From positions 3,975,001 to 4,039,000 of the forward strand of contig NZ_JAJOMY010000001.1 in the NCBI RefSeq assembly GCF_024699945.1: a stretch of 64,000 nt of DNA, written 5' to 3'. Of the stretch, positions 41,466-52,842 are shown one piece after another. The position numbers and the translations under genes are program-made. The DNA comes from Phenylobacterium sp. J426. Lineage in GTDB: Bacteria; Pseudomonadota; Alphaproteobacteria; Caulobacterales; Caulobacteraceae. Each line of letters begins with the position of its first letter. Positions within the stretch are counted from its first letter, which is position 1. Below the pieces are notes generated by a model that was given only the letters and a program-made list of their open reading frames with translations, was not told where the DNA came from and did not search any database.

Positions 41466-42563
41466 CTAGCCGCCGCGGGCGGTCTGCTCCACCACGTCGG
41501 CCAGGCGCTCGGCCGCGTCCGGGATCGCCACCGAGCGGGCCGCGTCCGCCATCCGCTGAAGGCGGGCGGGGTTGTTCAGCAGCTTCTCCAGCGCGTTGGC
41601 CAGGCTGTCGACCGTGAGCTGGTGCTCGCGCGCCACCTCGGCGCCGCCGGCGTCGGCCAGCAGCTTGGCGTTCTGGCCCTGGTCGTCGTCGATGGCGATG
41701 GCCAGCGGCACCAGGATCGAGGGCTTAGCCGCCACCGCGAACTCGCACACCGTGCCCGCGCCGGCCCGGCCGATCACGAGGTGGGCGTCGCGCAGGCGGC
41801 TGGCGATGTCCCGGAAGAAGGGCGCGATCTCGGCGTCCACCAGCGCGTCGCGATAGGCGCGCCGCGCGGCGTTCATCGACTCCGCGCGGGTCTGCTGCTG
41901 GACCGCCAGCCGCCGGCGCAGGTCCTCCGGCAGCGCCTTGACCGCCTCCGGCACCAGTTCCGACAGCAGGCGCGCACCCTGGCTGCCGCCCGTGACCAGC
42001 AGGCGCACGGGTCCGTTCGGCTCGGGCGGGACGTAGGGGACGTCGGCCAGCGCCCGGATGGGCGGCCGAACAGGGTTGCCGACCACGACGGCCCGGGCGG
42101 CGACCTTCTCCGGGGCCTTCTTCAGCGTCGGGAAGGCGCAGGCGACGGTCTTCACGTGCGACGCCAGCAGCCGGTTGGTCCGGCCCATGACCGCGTTCTG
42201 CTCGTGGATCACCGTCGGGCGGCGGTCCAGCAGCGCGGCGACCAGCGCCGGCGCCGAGGGATAACCGCCGAAGCCCACGACCACGTTCGGGCCGATTTCG
42301 CGGAACGCGGCGCGGGCGTGCATGGCCCCGCGCATGACCGCAAAGCCCGCGCGCATCATGCCGATCGGATCGCCCGGCTTGTACGTGGCGGCGGAGAGGC
42401 CGATGCGGCGTTCGGCCGGAAAGTCCTGGGCCAGGCCGGCGACCCGCTCGTCCGAGGCGAGCACGACGCCCCAGCCGCGGGCGATCAGCGCCTCGGCGAG
42501 CGCCTGAGCGGGAAAGAGGTGGCCTCCGGTGCCCCCGGCGGCGACGACGGCGATCTTACGCAT
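41466..42563 (-). CDS. murG: UDP-GlcNAc:lipid I N-acetylglucosaminyltransferase
   Basis: 365 residues from MRKIAVVAAGGTGGHLFPAQ. GT-B fold; makes lipid II on the inner face of the membrane. Landmarks: G-loop GGTGGHLFPAQALAE, VVGFGGYPSAPALVAA, acceptor-side HEQNAVMGRTNRLLA, second G-loop LLVTGGSQGARLLSELVP, and donor-binding VIGRAGAGTVCEFAVAAKPSILVPLAIAIDDDQGQNA. The open frame extends upstream through the ftsW region, but that part is a shadow; 42563 is the start. Confidence 0.96.
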   Translation of the reverse strand: MRKIAVVAAGGTGGHLFPAQALAEALIARGWGVVLASDERVAGLAQDFPAERRIGLSAATYKPGDPIGMMRAGFAVMRGAMHARAAFREIGPNVVVGFGGYPSAPALVAALLDRRPTVIHEQNAVMGRTNRLLASHVKTVACAFPTLKKAPEKVAARAVVVGNPVRPPIRALADVPYVPPEPNGPVRLLVTGGSQGARLLSELVPEAVKALPEDLRRRLAVQQQTRAESMNAARRAYRDALVDAEIAPFFRDIASRLRDAHLVIGRAGAGTVCEFAVAAKPSILVPLAIAIDDDQGQNAKLLADAGGAEVAREHQLTVDSLANALEKLLNNPARLQRMADAARSVAIPDAAERLADVVEQTARGG

Positions 42564-42577
42564 GATTGGCGGGACGC

Positions 42578-43753
42578 TTAGGCGAAGGCGCCCGCCTTGG
42601 CGAGCCCCTCGGTCGGGGTATAGGCGCCAGGCCGGCGGCGGGTGAGCGCCAGAGCCATGCCCAGGGTCAGCCCCATCGCCAGCATGGACGACCCGCCGTA
42701 GCTGATGAACGGCAGCGTCATGCCCTTGGTCGGGATCAGGTTGAGGTTCACGGCGACATTGATGATCGCCTGCTGGCCCACCAGCACGAACAGGCCCGCC
42801 GCGGCGACCTGCTCGAACGGGTCCGACAGCTTCATGGCGCGGTAGAGGCCGCGGATCACCACGAAGGCGAACAGCGAGATCAGGAGCAGGCTGAAGACCA
42901 GGCCGTACTCCTCGGCGCCCACCGAATAGATGAAGTCCGTGTGCAGGTCGGGCACGTGGCGCTTCATCACGCCCTCGCCGGGGCCGCGGCCGAAGAAGCC
43001 GCCGGCTGCGATCGCCTCGGCGGCGCGGTCCACCTGGTGGGTGTCGGCCTTGTCGGGGCTGAGGAACCGGTCGACGCGGCTGGCCACGTGCGGGAACAGG
43101 AAGTAGGTCGAAGAGAGGCCGGCCACGGCCATAGCCCCCAGCAGCATCACCCAGGACAGCGGCACGCCCGCCATCCAGAACGCCGCGCCGAAGGCGACGG
43201 TGATGAGCACGGTCTGGCCGACGTCCGGCTGGATCAGCAGCAGGCCCACCGAGACGGCATAGAGACCGAAGGCGATCGAGACGCCCGGCACGCCCTGCCC
43301 CTTCTGGCCCTCGGCGAACATCCAGGCGACCAGGATGATCAGCGCCGGCTTCATGTATTCCGAAGGCTGGAAGGTGAAGCCGCCGAACTCGATCCAGCGG
43401 GTCGCCCCCTTGGCGTTGTGGCCGATGAAGGGCAGCGCGACCATCACGGCGATGGCGGCGAGCCAGATGAAGAAGGCGGCGCGGCGGACGTTCTTCACGT
43501 CCAGCATCGAGATGCTGATCAGGATGACGGTGGAGCCCACCGCGAAGACGCACTGGCGGACGGCGAAATGGAAGGGATCGCCGAGATTCATGCGCGCCGC
43601 GGCCGCCGGACTCGCGGCGAACGACATCAGGATGCCAATGAAGATCAGCAGACCCACGACGCCCAGCATCCAGCGGTCGACCGTCCACCACCACACGCCC
43701 AGCGGCGAGCGGTCGGAACGGGGAAAGGCGTGAGCCTGGCTGACGGTGGTCAT
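42578..43753 (-). CDS. ftsW: Septal peptidoglycan polymerase FtsW (SEDS)
   Basis: 391 residues with about 10 membrane helices. SEDS landmarks: GATRWIEFGGFTFQPSEYMKPALI, IQPDVGQTVLI, GPGEGVMKRHVPDLHTDFIYSVGAEEYG with the catalytic Asp, and PTKGMTLPFISYGGSSMLAMGL near the C-terminus. It pairs with FtsI to make septal glycan from lipid II. ATG overlaps the murD stop by 4 bases (43750-43753). Confidence 0.96.
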   Translation of the reverse strand: MTTVSQAHAFPRSDRSPLGVWWWTVDRWMLGVVGLLIFIGILMSFAASPAAAARMNLGDPFHFAVRQCVFAVGSTVILISISMLDVKNVRRAAFFIWLAAIAVMVALPFIGHNAKGATRWIEFGGFTFQPSEYMKPALIILVAWMFAEGQKGQGVPGVSIAFGLYAVSVGLLLIQPDVGQTVLITVAFGAAFWMAGVPLSWVMLLGAMAVAGLSSTYFLFPHVASRVDRFLSPDKADTHQVDRAAEAIAAGGFFGRGPGEGVMKRHVPDLHTDFIYSVGAEEYGLVFSLLLISLFAFVVIRGLYRAMKLSDPFEQVAAAGLFVLVGQQAIINVAVNLNLIPTKGMTLPFISYGGSSMLAMGLTLGMALALTRRRPGAYTPTEGLAKAGAFA

Positions 43754-45159
43754 GCGGCGGAAACCTGGGCTTGGGCCAGCCGCTGGACGGCCGCCCGGAA
43801 AGCCTCGCCGCGCTCTTCGAAATCGGCGAACTGATCGAACGAGGCGCAGGCCGGCGACAGCAGGACGACGGCGTCCTGTCCGGTGGCGTTCGCATCCGCG
43901 AACGCCTGCTGGACGGCGGTCTCGATGACGCCGGCCTCGACGGCGGCGACGCGTCCCCTGAGCGTCTGGGCGAAGGCCGGCGCGGCCTCGCCGACGAGGT
44001 AGGCCTTCTCGATGCGCGGGAACAGGTCGGTCAGGCTGTCGATGCCGCCGGTCTTGGCGAGGCCGCCGGCGATCCAGAAGAACTTGGGATAGCTGGACAT
44101 CGCCTGGCGCGCGGCGTCGGCGTTGGTGGCCTTGCTGTCGTTGACGAACCGCACCTTGCCCAGGGTCGCCACCGTCTCCATCCGATGGGCGAGGCCCGGG
44201 AAGGTCATCAAATGCTGGGCGGCTTCGTCGCCGGGCACGCCCAGCCCCTTGGCCGCGGCGTAGGCGGCGGCGGCGTTCTGCCAGTTGTGCCGGCCCGGGA
44301 GCGAGCGGGCGCGCTTCAGGTCCGCCGCCTCATGGGCGCGCTCGCCGGTGGCGTCGTACAGCAGGCCGTCGAGCGCGTAGACGCCGCGGCTCATCGCCTT
44401 GGACGCCGAGATCGGCACGATGGTGCGGCGGTTGGCGGCGGTGATCTCTGTGCAGATCCGCTGCCCCCAGGGATCGTCCACGCCGATCACCGCCGTGTCG
44501 CCCTTGCCCTGGTTGGCGAGGATGCGGCGCTTGGCGGCCACGTAGTTCTCCATCGAGCCGTGCCGCTCGAGATGGTCCGGCGAGATGTTCAGGATGACGG
44601 TGACATCGGGGTGCAGGCTCGACGTCAGGTCCAGCTGGTAGGACGAGAGCTCGAGGACGTAGACCGCCCCGCCGTGCATGTCCTCGAGGCTCAGGACGCC
44701 GTAGCCGATGTTGCCCCCCGATGCGCACGTCGCGGCCGGCCTCGGCGAGGATGTGGCCGATCAGCGCCGTGGTCGTCGACTTTCCGTTGGTGCCGGTGAT
44801 GGCGACGATCTTCGGCCGCTTGTGGTCGGGCGCCGCGTTCACGGTGCGGGCGAAGAGCTCGATGTCGCCGAGGATCTCGACGCCGGCTTCGCGGGCGCGC
44901 TCCACCGTCCAGTGCGGCGCGGGGTGGGTCAGCGGCACGCCGGGCGACAGCATCACGGCGGCGAACCGGCTCCAGTCGGCCCGGGTCAGGTCGGTGAGCT
45001 CGAACCCGTCCGCCTCCGCGGCCGCCCGGGACTTCGGGTTATCGTCCCACAGCGCCACCTGGGCTCCCCGGCCATGAGCGCGCGCGCGGCGGCGAGGCCC
45101 GTACGGGCCAGGCCGAACACGGCGACCGTCCTGCCTTCGAAGCCGCGGACCGGGATCAT
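43750..45159 (-). CDS. murD: UDP-N-acetylmuramoyl-L-alanine-D-glutamate ligase (two frameshifts)
   Basis: Corrected length 469 residues. It starts [21 protein letters not shown]; a missing G in the run at 45066-45069 shifts the frame before [13 protein letters not shown]. The ATP loop [21 protein letters not shown] is intact. An extra G in the run at 44714-44719 shifts it again at DVRIGGNIGYG, after which [32 protein letters not shown] and [13 protein letters not shown] follow. The two errors cancel in length. It adds D-Glu to UDP-MurNAc-L-Ala and is essential, so real loss is implausible. Confidence 0.94.
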
Positions 45160-45177
45160 GGCGTGCGCGCGACCTCC

Positions 45178-46287
45178 CTACCGGAGCTTGAGGGTGGCGA
45201 GGCCCAGCAGGGCCAGCATGATGGCGACGATCCAGAAGCGGATGACGACGGTGGATTCCGACCAGCCCAGCTTCTCGAAATGGTGGTGGATCGGCGCCAT
45301 GAGGAAGATCCGCCGGCCGGTCCGCTTGAACCAGGCGACCTGGATGATCACCGACAGGGTCTCGGCGACGAACAGTCCGCCGATCACCGCCAGGATGATC
45401 TCGTGCCGCGTAGCGACCGCGACCGTGCCGACGGCGCCGCCGAGCGCCAGCGAACCCGTGTCGCCCATGAAGATCTTGGCCGGCGGCGCGTTGTACCAGA
45501 GGAAGCCCAGTCCTGCGCCGATCAGCGCGCCGCAGAAGACCGAGATCTCGCCGACGCCCGGCACGTGGTGGAGCTGCAGGTAGTTCGAGAAGACGAAGTT
45601 GCCGACCAGGTAGGCGATCAGCCCGTAGGCGGCCGCGGCGATCATCACCGGAACCGTCGCCAGCCCATCCAGCCCGTCCGTGAAGTTCACGGCGTTGGCC
45701 GCGCCGACGATGATGAAGGCGCCGAACAGCAGGTAGAACCAGTCGAGGTCGAGGAAGAACTGCTTGAACAGCGGGAAGGTGACCGAGGTCAGCAGCTCCG
45801 GCGTCTGGGCCGGCTTCTGGGCGAAGACGATGATCAGCGCCACCGCCGCCATGGCGATGCCCGCTTCCAGCACCAGCCGCACCCTGCCCGAGACCCCGGC
45901 GGTCGATTGCCGCGTGACCTTGGCGTAGTCGTCCATGAAGCCCAGCAGCCCATAGCCGGCGGTGACCAGCACCACGGCCCAGACATAGACGTTGGAAAGA
46001 TCGCTCCAAAGCAGGGTTCCGGCGAGCAGGCCCGCCAGGATCATCACCCCGCCCATGGTCGGCGTGCCGGCCTTCTCGATGACGTGGCGCTCGATGCCTT
46101 CGGCGCGGATCGGCTGGCCCTTGCCCTGCTTGGCCTGCATCCAGCGAATGAAGCGCGAGCCCATCGCGACCACGATGAACTGGGCCGTGAAGATGGCCAT
46201 CCCCGTGCGGAAGGTCTGGTATTTCAGCAGGTTGAGGATCGGGACGTAGCCCGAGGCCGCGAACTGTTCGTACAGCCAGTAGAACAT
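45178..46287 (-). CDS. mraY: Phospho-N-acetylmuramoyl-pentapeptide transferase
   Basis: 369 residues with about 10 membrane helices. Makes lipid I from UDP-MurNAc-pentapeptide and undecaprenyl phosphate. Landmarks: [52 protein letters not shown] (Mg2+ Asp cluster), and [23 protein letters not shown]. Complete. Its ATG shares one base with the corrected murF stop (TGATG). Confidence 0.96.
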   Translation of the reverse strand: MFYWLYEQFAASGYVPILNLLKYQTFRTGMAIFTAQFIVVAMGSRFIRWMQAKQGKGQPIRAEGIERHVIEKAGTPTMGGVMILAGLLAGTLLWSDLSNVYVWAVVLVTAGYGLLGFMDDYAKVTRQSTAGVSGRVRLVLEAGIAMAAVALIIVFAQKPAQTPELLTSVTFPLFKQFFLDLDWFYLLFGAFIIVGAANAVNFTDGLDGLATVPVMIAAAAYGLIAYLVGNFVFSNYLQLHHVPGVGEISVFCGALIGAGLGFLWYNAPPAKIFMGDTGSLALGGAVGTVAVATRHEIILAVIGGLFVAETLSVIIQVAWFKRTGRRIFLMAPIHHHFEKLGWSESTVVIRFWIVAIMLALLGLATLKLR

Positions 46288-47680
46288 CAGGCCGCCTCCC
46301 CGAGCCGGGCGCGAGCGCAGACAGGGCCTGCGCGATGGCGCCGGCCCTCGACCCGTTCGACCCTTTCACCATCACCACGTCGCCGGGCTCTACGGCCTGG
46401 ACGACCTGCGGCGCGAGCTCCGCAGCGGTTTCGGCGTACCCGCCTCGCCGAGTCGGCGGAAGGGCGTCCCAGAGGGATTTCATCAGCGGACCGGCGCAGA
46501 AGACGAGGTCGATCGACGCAGCCTCCAGCGGCTCGGCGAGCCCCGCATGGAAGGCCTGCGCCTCGGGCCCGAGTTCGAGCATGTCGGTGAGCGCCACGAT
46601 GCGGCGGCCGGCGGCCTCGCGGGCGCCGAGGGTCTTGATCGCCGAGGCCATGGAGATCGGATTGGCGTTGTAGCTCTCGTCGATCAGCGTGAAGGCGCCC
46701 GCCCCCTTGGCGATCGTCGCCTCGGCGCCGCGGCCGGCCAGCGGCTCGAACGAGCCCAGCGCCGCGAGGCTGTCGTTCAGGTCGACGTCCAGCGCCCGCA
46801 GCATCAGCAGAACCGCCATGCTGTTCAGGCCCCAGTGGAGGCCCGTCTGCAGGATCGGGAAGTCCAACGCCTCGCCATCAAGCCGCGCCTGGACCACTGC
46901 GTGCGGCCCCGGAATCTGGAAGTCGATCAGGCGGGCGTCGCAGCCTTCGGCGGTCCCGAAGGTGCGGATCGTGGCCCCGACCCTGTTCGCTTCGGCCTTC
47001 AGCAGGTCGAACCAGCGGTTGTCGGCGTTGAGCACCGCGATCCCGCCCGGCTCGAGCCCCTCGAAGATCTCGGCCTTGGCGTGGGCCACGCCGGTCTCGC
47101 CGTCGGCGAAGTTCTCGGTGTGCACGGGCCCCACGGTGGTCACGACCACGGCGTGCGGCCGTACGAACTTCGACAGCGGCCGGATCTCGTCGGCGTGGTT
47201 CATGCCGATCTCGAACACCGCGCGGTCCACCGTCCGCGGCATCCGCGCCAGCGTCAGCGGAACGCCGATGTGGTTGTTGTAGCTCTTCACCGACGAGTGC
47301 GCCGGACCAGCCAGGGAGAGGCCGGCCATGATCGCCTGGGTGACGCTGGTCTTGCCGACCGAGCCGGTCACCGCGCCGCGCCTCACGTGCGGCGCCCGCT
47401 CACGGGCGGCGACGCCCAGCTGCTCCAGCGCCTTCAAGGTGTCCGGAACGATCACGGACGGCGCGTCGACCGGCTCGGACGCCAGCACGCCAGCCGCCCC
47501 CGCCGCCATGGCCTGGGCGACGAACTCGTGACCGTCGCGCACGCCGGCCAGCGCCACGAACAGGTCGCCCGCCTCCAGGGTGCGCGTGTCGATCGAGACG
47601 CCGGCGGTCTCGAAACCAGCGGTAACCCTACCGCCCGTGGCGGCGGCGAGGTCGGCCGCGGTCCAAAGCGGCTCAGCCAT
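46287..47680 (-). CDS. murF: UDP-MurNAc-tripeptide-D-Ala-D-Ala ligase (one frameshift near the end)
   Basis: Corrected length 464 residues. Joins D-Ala-D-Ala to the tripeptide precursor. Landmarks: the ATP loop [39 protein letters not shown], and [12 protein letters not shown]. The frame runs on past the end because one base is missing in the CCCC at 46298-46301. Adding it gives [11 protein letters not shown] and a TGA that overlaps the mraY ATG. Uncorrected, it merges with out-of-frame mraY sequence into a false 1116-codon frame. Confidence 0.94.
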
Positions 47681-49125
47681 GGTGGACCAGCTCCAGCGCC
47701 TGGGCGGTCTCGGTCACGTCGTCGAACGGGTGGGTCACGCCGCCGACGATCTGGCCCTGCTCGTGCCCCTTGCCAGCCACCACGAGGATGTCGCCGTCAC
47801 GCAGCATGGCCACGCCTTCCCGGATCGCCTCGCGGCGGTCGCCGATGTCCTTCGCCTGCGGGCATCCGGCCATCACCTCGGCGCGGATCGCGGCCGGGAC
47901 CTCCGAGCGCGGGTTGTCGTCGGTGACGATAGCGACGTCGGCCAGGTCCCCGGCGATCTTGCCCATGATCGGGCGCTTGCCGCGGTCGCGGTCGCCGCCG
48001 GCGCCGAACACCACGATCAGCCGCCCCCGCACGTGCGGGCGCAGCGCCTTCAGCACCGTTTCCAGCCCGTCCGGCGTGTGGGCGTAGTCGACATAGGCCT
48101 CGCCGCCCCGCGGCCCCTGCCCCACCCGCTGCAGGCGCCCCGGCGCGCCCTCAAGCGCCTCAAGCCCGGCGAAGGTCTCCTCCAGGGTCAGCCCGGCCGC
48201 CCGGCAGAGCCCCCGCCGCCACCAGGGCGTTCGAGGCCTGGAACCCGCCCGCCAGCGGCAGGCGCACGTCCCACGCGCGGCCCTCGCACTGGATGCGCAG
48301 GCGCTGGCCTTCGGGCAGGAGTTCGCGTTTCACCAGCTTCATGTGCTGGCCGGTCTCGCCGACCGTCATCACCCACTGGCCGGCGATCACCGCCGAGGCC
48401 GCGAACGCGGGGAAGGCGTCCGAGTCGGCGTTGAGCACCGCCGTGCCGCCGCGCGGCAGCAGGGTGTCGAACAGGCGCAGCTTGGCGGCCTGATAGGCGT
48501 CCATCGTGCCGTGGTAGTCGAGGTGATCCTGGGTCAGGTTCAGGAAGCCCGCGGCGGTCAGCCTCACGCCGTCGAGGCGGCGCTGGTCCACGCCGTGAGA
48601 GGAGGCCTCCATGGCGAAGTGGCTGACGCCCATGCCCGCCAGCCTCGCCAGCCACTCGGCGACATCGGCGGCGTCCGGCGTCGTCAGGCCGGGCGGCGTC
48701 AGCTGTTCCACCGCGCCGCCAGGGCGCGAGACGGTCACGCCCAGGGTGCCCATGCTGGCCGAGGTGCGGCCGGCGCGGGCGAACATCTGGCGGCAGAAGT
48801 TGGCGACCGACGTCTTGCCGTTCGTGCCGGTCACGGCGACGCAGACCTGCGGCTGGCGGCCGTAGAACTCGGCGGCGGCCAGGGCATAGGCCCGGCGCGG
48901 GTCCTTGGAGACGATGGTCGGGACCGGGAGGCCCAGGTCGCGCTCGGCGATGACGGCGGCCGCGCCCGCCTGGACCGCGGCCGGGGCGAAGCTGGCGCCG
49001 TCCACCTTGGTCCCCGGCAGGGCGGCGAACAGGACGCCGGGCTTCACCTTGCGGCTGTCGGCGGTGACGCCGGAGATCTCGGCGTCGGGTCCGACGCTGC
49101 GCTTTACGATCTGCGACAGGCGCAT
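47673..49125 (-). CDS. murE: UDP-MurNAc-tripeptide synthetase (one frameshift)
   Basis: Corrected length 483 residues. Adds the third residue, meso-diaminopimelate. Landmarks: [16 protein letters not shown] loop [44 protein letters not shown], then, after an extra base in the C run at 48210-48214, [16 protein letters not shown] and the diaminopimelate-recognition region [14 protein letters not shown]. The DNPR motif supports meso-DAP rather than lysine. Overlaps murF by 8 bases. Confidence 0.94.
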
Positions 49126-50868
49126 CACTGGCCGTTCCCGGCCGGGGCGGGTCCCGCCGCGGTCTCGACGATCTCGGGCTGGCGTTGCACGCCCAGGAAG
49201 GGTGCGATCCGCTCGATCACCCGGCCGGCCGCAGGCGCAGCCACCCACCCGCCCGTGGCGTAGCCCGCGGAACGCGCCGTGCCGTGCGGTTCGTCCAGGA
49301 GGATCAGCACGAAATAGCGCTTCGCCTCGATTGGGCCGCTGGTGGGGGAACACCGCAGCGAACGACGAGACCTGGCGCTTGTGGTTGTAGCCGCGGATGG
49401 CGGGGTCGTACTTCTCGCCGGTGCCGGTCTTGCCGCCGACCGAGAGGCCGGCGATGTTGGCCGAACGACCGCTGCCCGCCTCGCCGGCCACGTTGGCGCG
49501 CATGATCGACAGCATCTGCAGGGACGTGCGCTCGGACATCACCCGTCGACCTTCCACGACGGCGCCGGGTTCCTTCTTTCGGATGGTCAGAGGGATCAGC
49601 TGGCCGCCGTTGAGGATGGTGTTATAGGCCCGCGCCAGCGCAAGCGGAGTCACGTTGATGCCATGGCCGAACGAGGTGGAGGCGACGGCGTCCTCGTTCC
49701 ACACCTTGGGCGTCAGCGGCCGGGCGGTTTCGATCAGCTCCACCGGCGCCGGCTCGGTCAGGCCCAGGCGCTTGAAGTAGTCGCCCATCCGCTCAGGACC
49801 GATGCCGACGGCCAGCTTGGCCGTGCCGATGTTGGACGAGTGCTGGAACACCTCGACGAGGCTCAGCACCTTCCGCACGGCGTGGTAGTCGTTGATGGTC
49901 CGGTAGCCCAGCTTGTAGGGCACGGTGGCGTCGAACATCGTGGTCGGCGTGGCGACGCCGGCGTCCAGGCCGATGGCCACGGTGAACGCCTTGAACGTCG
50001 AGCCCATCTCGAACACGGTCGCCGCTGCGCGGTTGGTCTGGGCGTAGACCCCGGCCCTGCCCGGCTTGTTCGGATCGAACACCGGCCAGCTCGCCATCCC
50101 CAGGATCTCGCCGGTGTGGACGTCGGTGACGAGCCCCACCGCGCCCTTGGGCGTGAACTCGTGGACCGCCTTGTAGAGCTCGTCCTCCAGCGCGCCCTGG
50201 ACGCGCAGGTCGATGGAGAGCGGGATCTCGCCGCCCGCACCCGCGCGGATCTCCTCGTTCAGCGCGGCCTCGGCCCCCGAGATGCCCTCGCCGCCGCCGT
50301 CGGCGAAGCCGATGATGTGCGCGGCCGACGAACCGAGAGGATAGACGCGGCGTTGCTCGGGCTCGAAGCTGACCCCGGGCAGGCCCAGGGCGTGGACGGT
50401 ATTGCGCTGCTGGGGCGTCAGCGCGCCGAGCACGAAGATCCGCCGATTGCCGCGCAGCGCCCGCTCCAGCCGGTTGGCGTCCAGCGACGGCAGGGCGGCG
50501 AGCAGCGCGCGGCGGGTTTCGGCCGGCTCCCAGATTTCGCGGGGATCGATGTAGAGGCCGTAGTGCAGCAGGTCGGCGGCCAGCAGCATGCCGTTGCGGT
50601 CGACGAGGTCGGCGCGCGTTGTCGCCGCCGGGGCGATACGGCCGTCGGGCCGCGCGCCCGAGAACATGGCGGCGCGCGTCGCGCCGACGGCCAGGGTCAC
50701 GAAGCCCAGGGCGAACAGCGCCAGGATGAAGAAGATGCGCAGGCGGGTGTCGTCCTCCGCCTTCCCCGATGCACGCGCCCGCTCGAAGGCGTGCTCCAGC
50801 CCCCACACGCGCTCGGACAGCCAGCGCGACAGCGGCGAGGCGCGCAGCGAGGCCTGGCCCAGGCTCAT
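49125..50868 (-). CDS. ftsI: Septal transpeptidase FtsI (PBP3), one frameshift
   Basis: Corrected length 580 residues. A short cytoplasmic part and one membrane helix (about residues 44-64, IFFILALFALGFVTLAVG) precede the pedestal domain and the transpeptidase domain. Active-site motifs: Ser in EMGSTFKAFT (SxxK), SSN in FQHSSNIGTAK, and KTGT in VGGKTGTGEKYDP. The frame breaks at a five-base run at 49344-49348; removing one base joins SSFAAVFP to TSGPIEAKRYFVLILLDEPHG and a TGA that overlaps the murE ATG. It crosslinks septal peptidoglycan with FtsW. Confidence 0.95.
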
Positions 50869-51305
50869 CGGCCGGCCTCGGCCACACGCATAGGCATCGT
50901 TTCCGGCGGCGGCGGGGGCGGCACGCCCGGGATCGCGTCGCCGCCGTTGACCATGGCGGCGACCGCCGAGGGCGCCTTGTCCTTCTTCGGCGGCCCCTTG
51001 GCGGCGAGATCGATGATCTGGTCCGGCGTGGCCTCGCGGCTCGCCGTGACCGGCTCCATCTTCAGATAGCTGACCGACAGCCGCTCGATGCGACCGGGTT
51101 GTTCGAGGTGCGCGACCTCGGCCTGCAGCAGGCGGATGCGGGTCTTCTCGGCCTTGATCTGGCGCTCGATGGTGGCGATCTCGGCGCGCTCGCGGCCCGC
51201 CATCGTCTTGGCCAGGTAGACGCCCACGATGATGAGCACCAGCAGGCCCAGGCCCACCAGGTCGACGAGGCGGAAGCCGCGAATCCTCCGGCTCAGCAGG
51301 CTCAT
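50865..51305 (-). CDS. ftsL: Cell division protein FtsL
   Basis: 146 residues. A short basic cytoplasmic end and one membrane helix ([19 protein letters not shown]) are followed by a periplasmic coiled coil ([37 protein letters not shown]) that binds FtsB and FtsI. The Pro-rich C-terminal tail is longer than in enterobacteria. Overlaps rsmH and ftsI by 4 bases on each side. Confidence 0.9.
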   Translation of the reverse strand: MSLLSRRIRGFRLVDLVGLGLLVLIIVGVYLAKTMAGRERAEIATIERQIKAEKTRIRLLQAEVAHLEQPGRIERLSVSYLKMEPVTASREATPDQIIDLAAKGPPKKDKAPSAVAAMVNGGDAIPGVPPPPPPETMPMRVAEAGR

Positions 51306-52234
51306 GCCGCATCCCTCCAGACCGGCGCTTCCGTGCGCACGGCCGCTCTCAACTTCGCCGAACGGGCTCGGGGGTTGGCCGCCGTCTCCGCTTCCGACGG
51401 CCCGCGGGCGCCGTTGAAGAGGAGCTGGAAGCTCGGCGCCGCAGTCTTCTCGACCGGTGGCGCATGGCGCGATCCCGCCGGCGTTCTACCCGCTCGCACC
51501 TGCAGGAAACTCTTCACGATTCTGTCTTCCAACGAATGGAACGTGACGACGCAGAGGCGTCCCTGCGGCTTCAGCACGCGCTCGGCGGCCGCCAGGCCCG
51601 CCTCCAGCTCCGACAGTTCCTCGTTCACGGCGATGCGCAGCCCCTGGAAGGAACGGGTCGCCGGGTGGATCTTGGCGCCCCGACGGCCGCCCAGGGCCTT
51701 CTCGATGAACTCGGCCAGTTCCAGGGTGCGGCTGAACGGCTGCTCCTCACGACGCTTGGCGATGGCGCGCGCGATGCGGCGGCTCTCCCGCTCCTCCCCA
51801 TAGACGAAGAAGATCCGCGCGAGCTCGGCCGGATCGGCGGTGTTCACCAGGTCGGCGGCCGTGGGCCCGGTGTCGCCCATGCGCATGTCCAGCGGCCCGT
51901 CCTGCATGAACGAGAAGCCGCGCTCGGGCTGATCCAGCTGCATCGACGAGACGCCGATATCCAGGACCACGCCGCCGACAGAGCTCTCGTCCAGCACGTC
52001 GGCGATCTCGGAGAAGCGGGCCTGCACCAGGCGGAAGCGGTCGGCGGGCAGGTCCTCCGCGAAGCGCGTCACGGTCGGGTCGCGGTCGAAGGCGATGACG
52101 GCCGCCCCGGTCGCCAGGATGGCGCGGGTGTAGCCGCCAGCGCCGAAGGTGCCGTCGACGATCTGTTGGCCGGGCGCGGGGGCGAGCGCGTCCACGACCT
52201 CATTCAGCAGGACGGGGACGTGCGGCCGCGTCAT
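51302..52234 (-). CDS. rsmH: 16S rRNA (cytosine(1402)-N4)-methyltransferase
   Basis: 310 residues (MraW). Landmarks: N-terminal [16 protein letters not shown] loop [47 protein letters not shown], and C-terminal [21 protein letters not shown]. It methylates C1402 in the ribosomal P site. ATG overlaps the mraZ stop by 4 bases. Confidence 0.96.
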   Translation of the reverse strand: MTRPHVPVLLNEVVDALAPAPGQQIVDGTFGAGGYTRAILATGAAVIAFDRDPTVTRFAEDLPADRFRLVQARFSEIADVLDESSVGGVVLDIGVSSMQLDQPERGFSFMQDGPLDMRMGDTGPTAADLVNTADPAELARIFFVYGEERESRRIARAIAKRREEQPFSRTLELAEFIEKALGGRRGAKIHPATRSFQGLRIAVNEELSELEAGLAAAERVLKPQGRLCVVTFHSLEDRIVKSFLQVRAGRTPAGSRHAPPVEKTAAPSFQLLFNGARGPSEAETAANPRARSAKLRAAVRTEAPVWRDAA

Positions 52235-52734
52235 CCGGCGCCCCCCTGCCCCACGCCGGCCTGGCCCATGCCCGCCTGGCCGAGGCGGGCGGCCCGCTGC
52301 TGGGCCCGGAGGTCGGCGAGGCCCTGGCGGGCCATCTCGCGCTGGGCGGCGCGGTGGGCGTTGAAGGCCTCGCGTTCCCAGATCTGGAAGCGGTCCCCCA
52401 TACCGACGATGGTCACCCAGTCGGTCAGGCTGAACATCTGGCAGAGGTTCTCAGGCAGGGTGATACGGCCCGCCGTATCGAACGAAAGCCGCGCCATCCC
52501 GCCCAGCACCGAGGTTTCCAGGGCGGTGCGGAGGGGATCGCCGAACTCCAGCTCCTCGATGACGCCGTTGTAGCGATCGAACAGGGCCTTGCCGCCGCCT
52601 TCGATGCAGTCGGCTTCGATGGAGGGGAAGCAGAACACGCCGTCGAAGGGGCCGGCGGCGAGCGCGCGGAATTCCTGCGGCACGACGATGCGCCGCTTGG
52701 CGTCCAGCTGCTTCTCGAAGGTCGAGAGAAACAT
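52231..52734 (-). CDS. mraZ: Transcriptional regulator MraZ
   Basis: 167 residues from [19 protein letters not shown]. Two AbrB/SpoVT-like halves (about 1-60 and 65-140), the second with [17 protein letters not shown]. The C-terminus is Ala/Gln/Gly-rich ([17 protein letters not shown]). MraZ represses the dcw promoter in E. coli by binding TGGGN repeats. An ATG-like start at 52785 adds a Trp/Arg-rich stretch that is not conserved and crosses the presumed operator. Confidence 0.94.
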   Translation of the reverse strand: MFLSTFEKQLDAKRRIVVPQEFRALAAGPFDGVFCFPSIEADCIEGGGKALFDRYNGVIEELEFGDPLRTALETSVLGGMARLSFDTAGRITLPENLCQMFSLTDWVTIVGMGDRFQIWEREAFNAHRAAQREMARQGLADLRAQQRAARLGQAGMGQAGVGQGGAG

Positions 52735-52738
52735 CTCG

Positions 52739-52784
52739 CCCCAGTCCCCTGCCACCCTCGCCCAAACCCAGCAGCGCCGCCCCA
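52739..52784 (-). promoter_or_regulatory. Candidate MraZ operator (TGGGN repeats)
   Basis: Read on the minus strand just before the mraZ ATG: TGGGG (52784-52780), TGGGT (52770-52766), TGGGC (52764-52760), TGGCA (52754-52750) and TGGGG (52743-52739). The last three are spaced by 5 and 6 bases, close to the known MraZ layout. The region is G-rich on this strand in any case, so chance is a real alternative. Confidence 0.4.
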
Positions 52785-52842
52785 ACGCAGCTTTTGGTTA
52801 GCGAGACGTTGATTGGGGTATCATGGGATCAATTGGGACACA

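Noticed and set aside
43750..45159. Programmed ribosomal frameshifting in murD or other broken genes
   Set aside because: Breaks occur in many unrelated genes in both directions, at plain homopolymers, without slippery heptamers or conserved sites. Error is far simpler.
44330..47680. A 1116-codon minus-strand frame that looks like a MurF-MurD fusion
   Set aside because: Its middle is out-of-frame mraY (which is intact at 45178-46287). The frame only stays open because of one missing base near the murF end and another near the murD start, plus high GC.
48160..51312. A 1050-codon minus-strand frame joining FtsI and MurE
   Set aside because: Two genes sit in one frame only because of the single-base insertion near 49344. 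Correcting it gives separate ftsI and murE with a one-base overlap.
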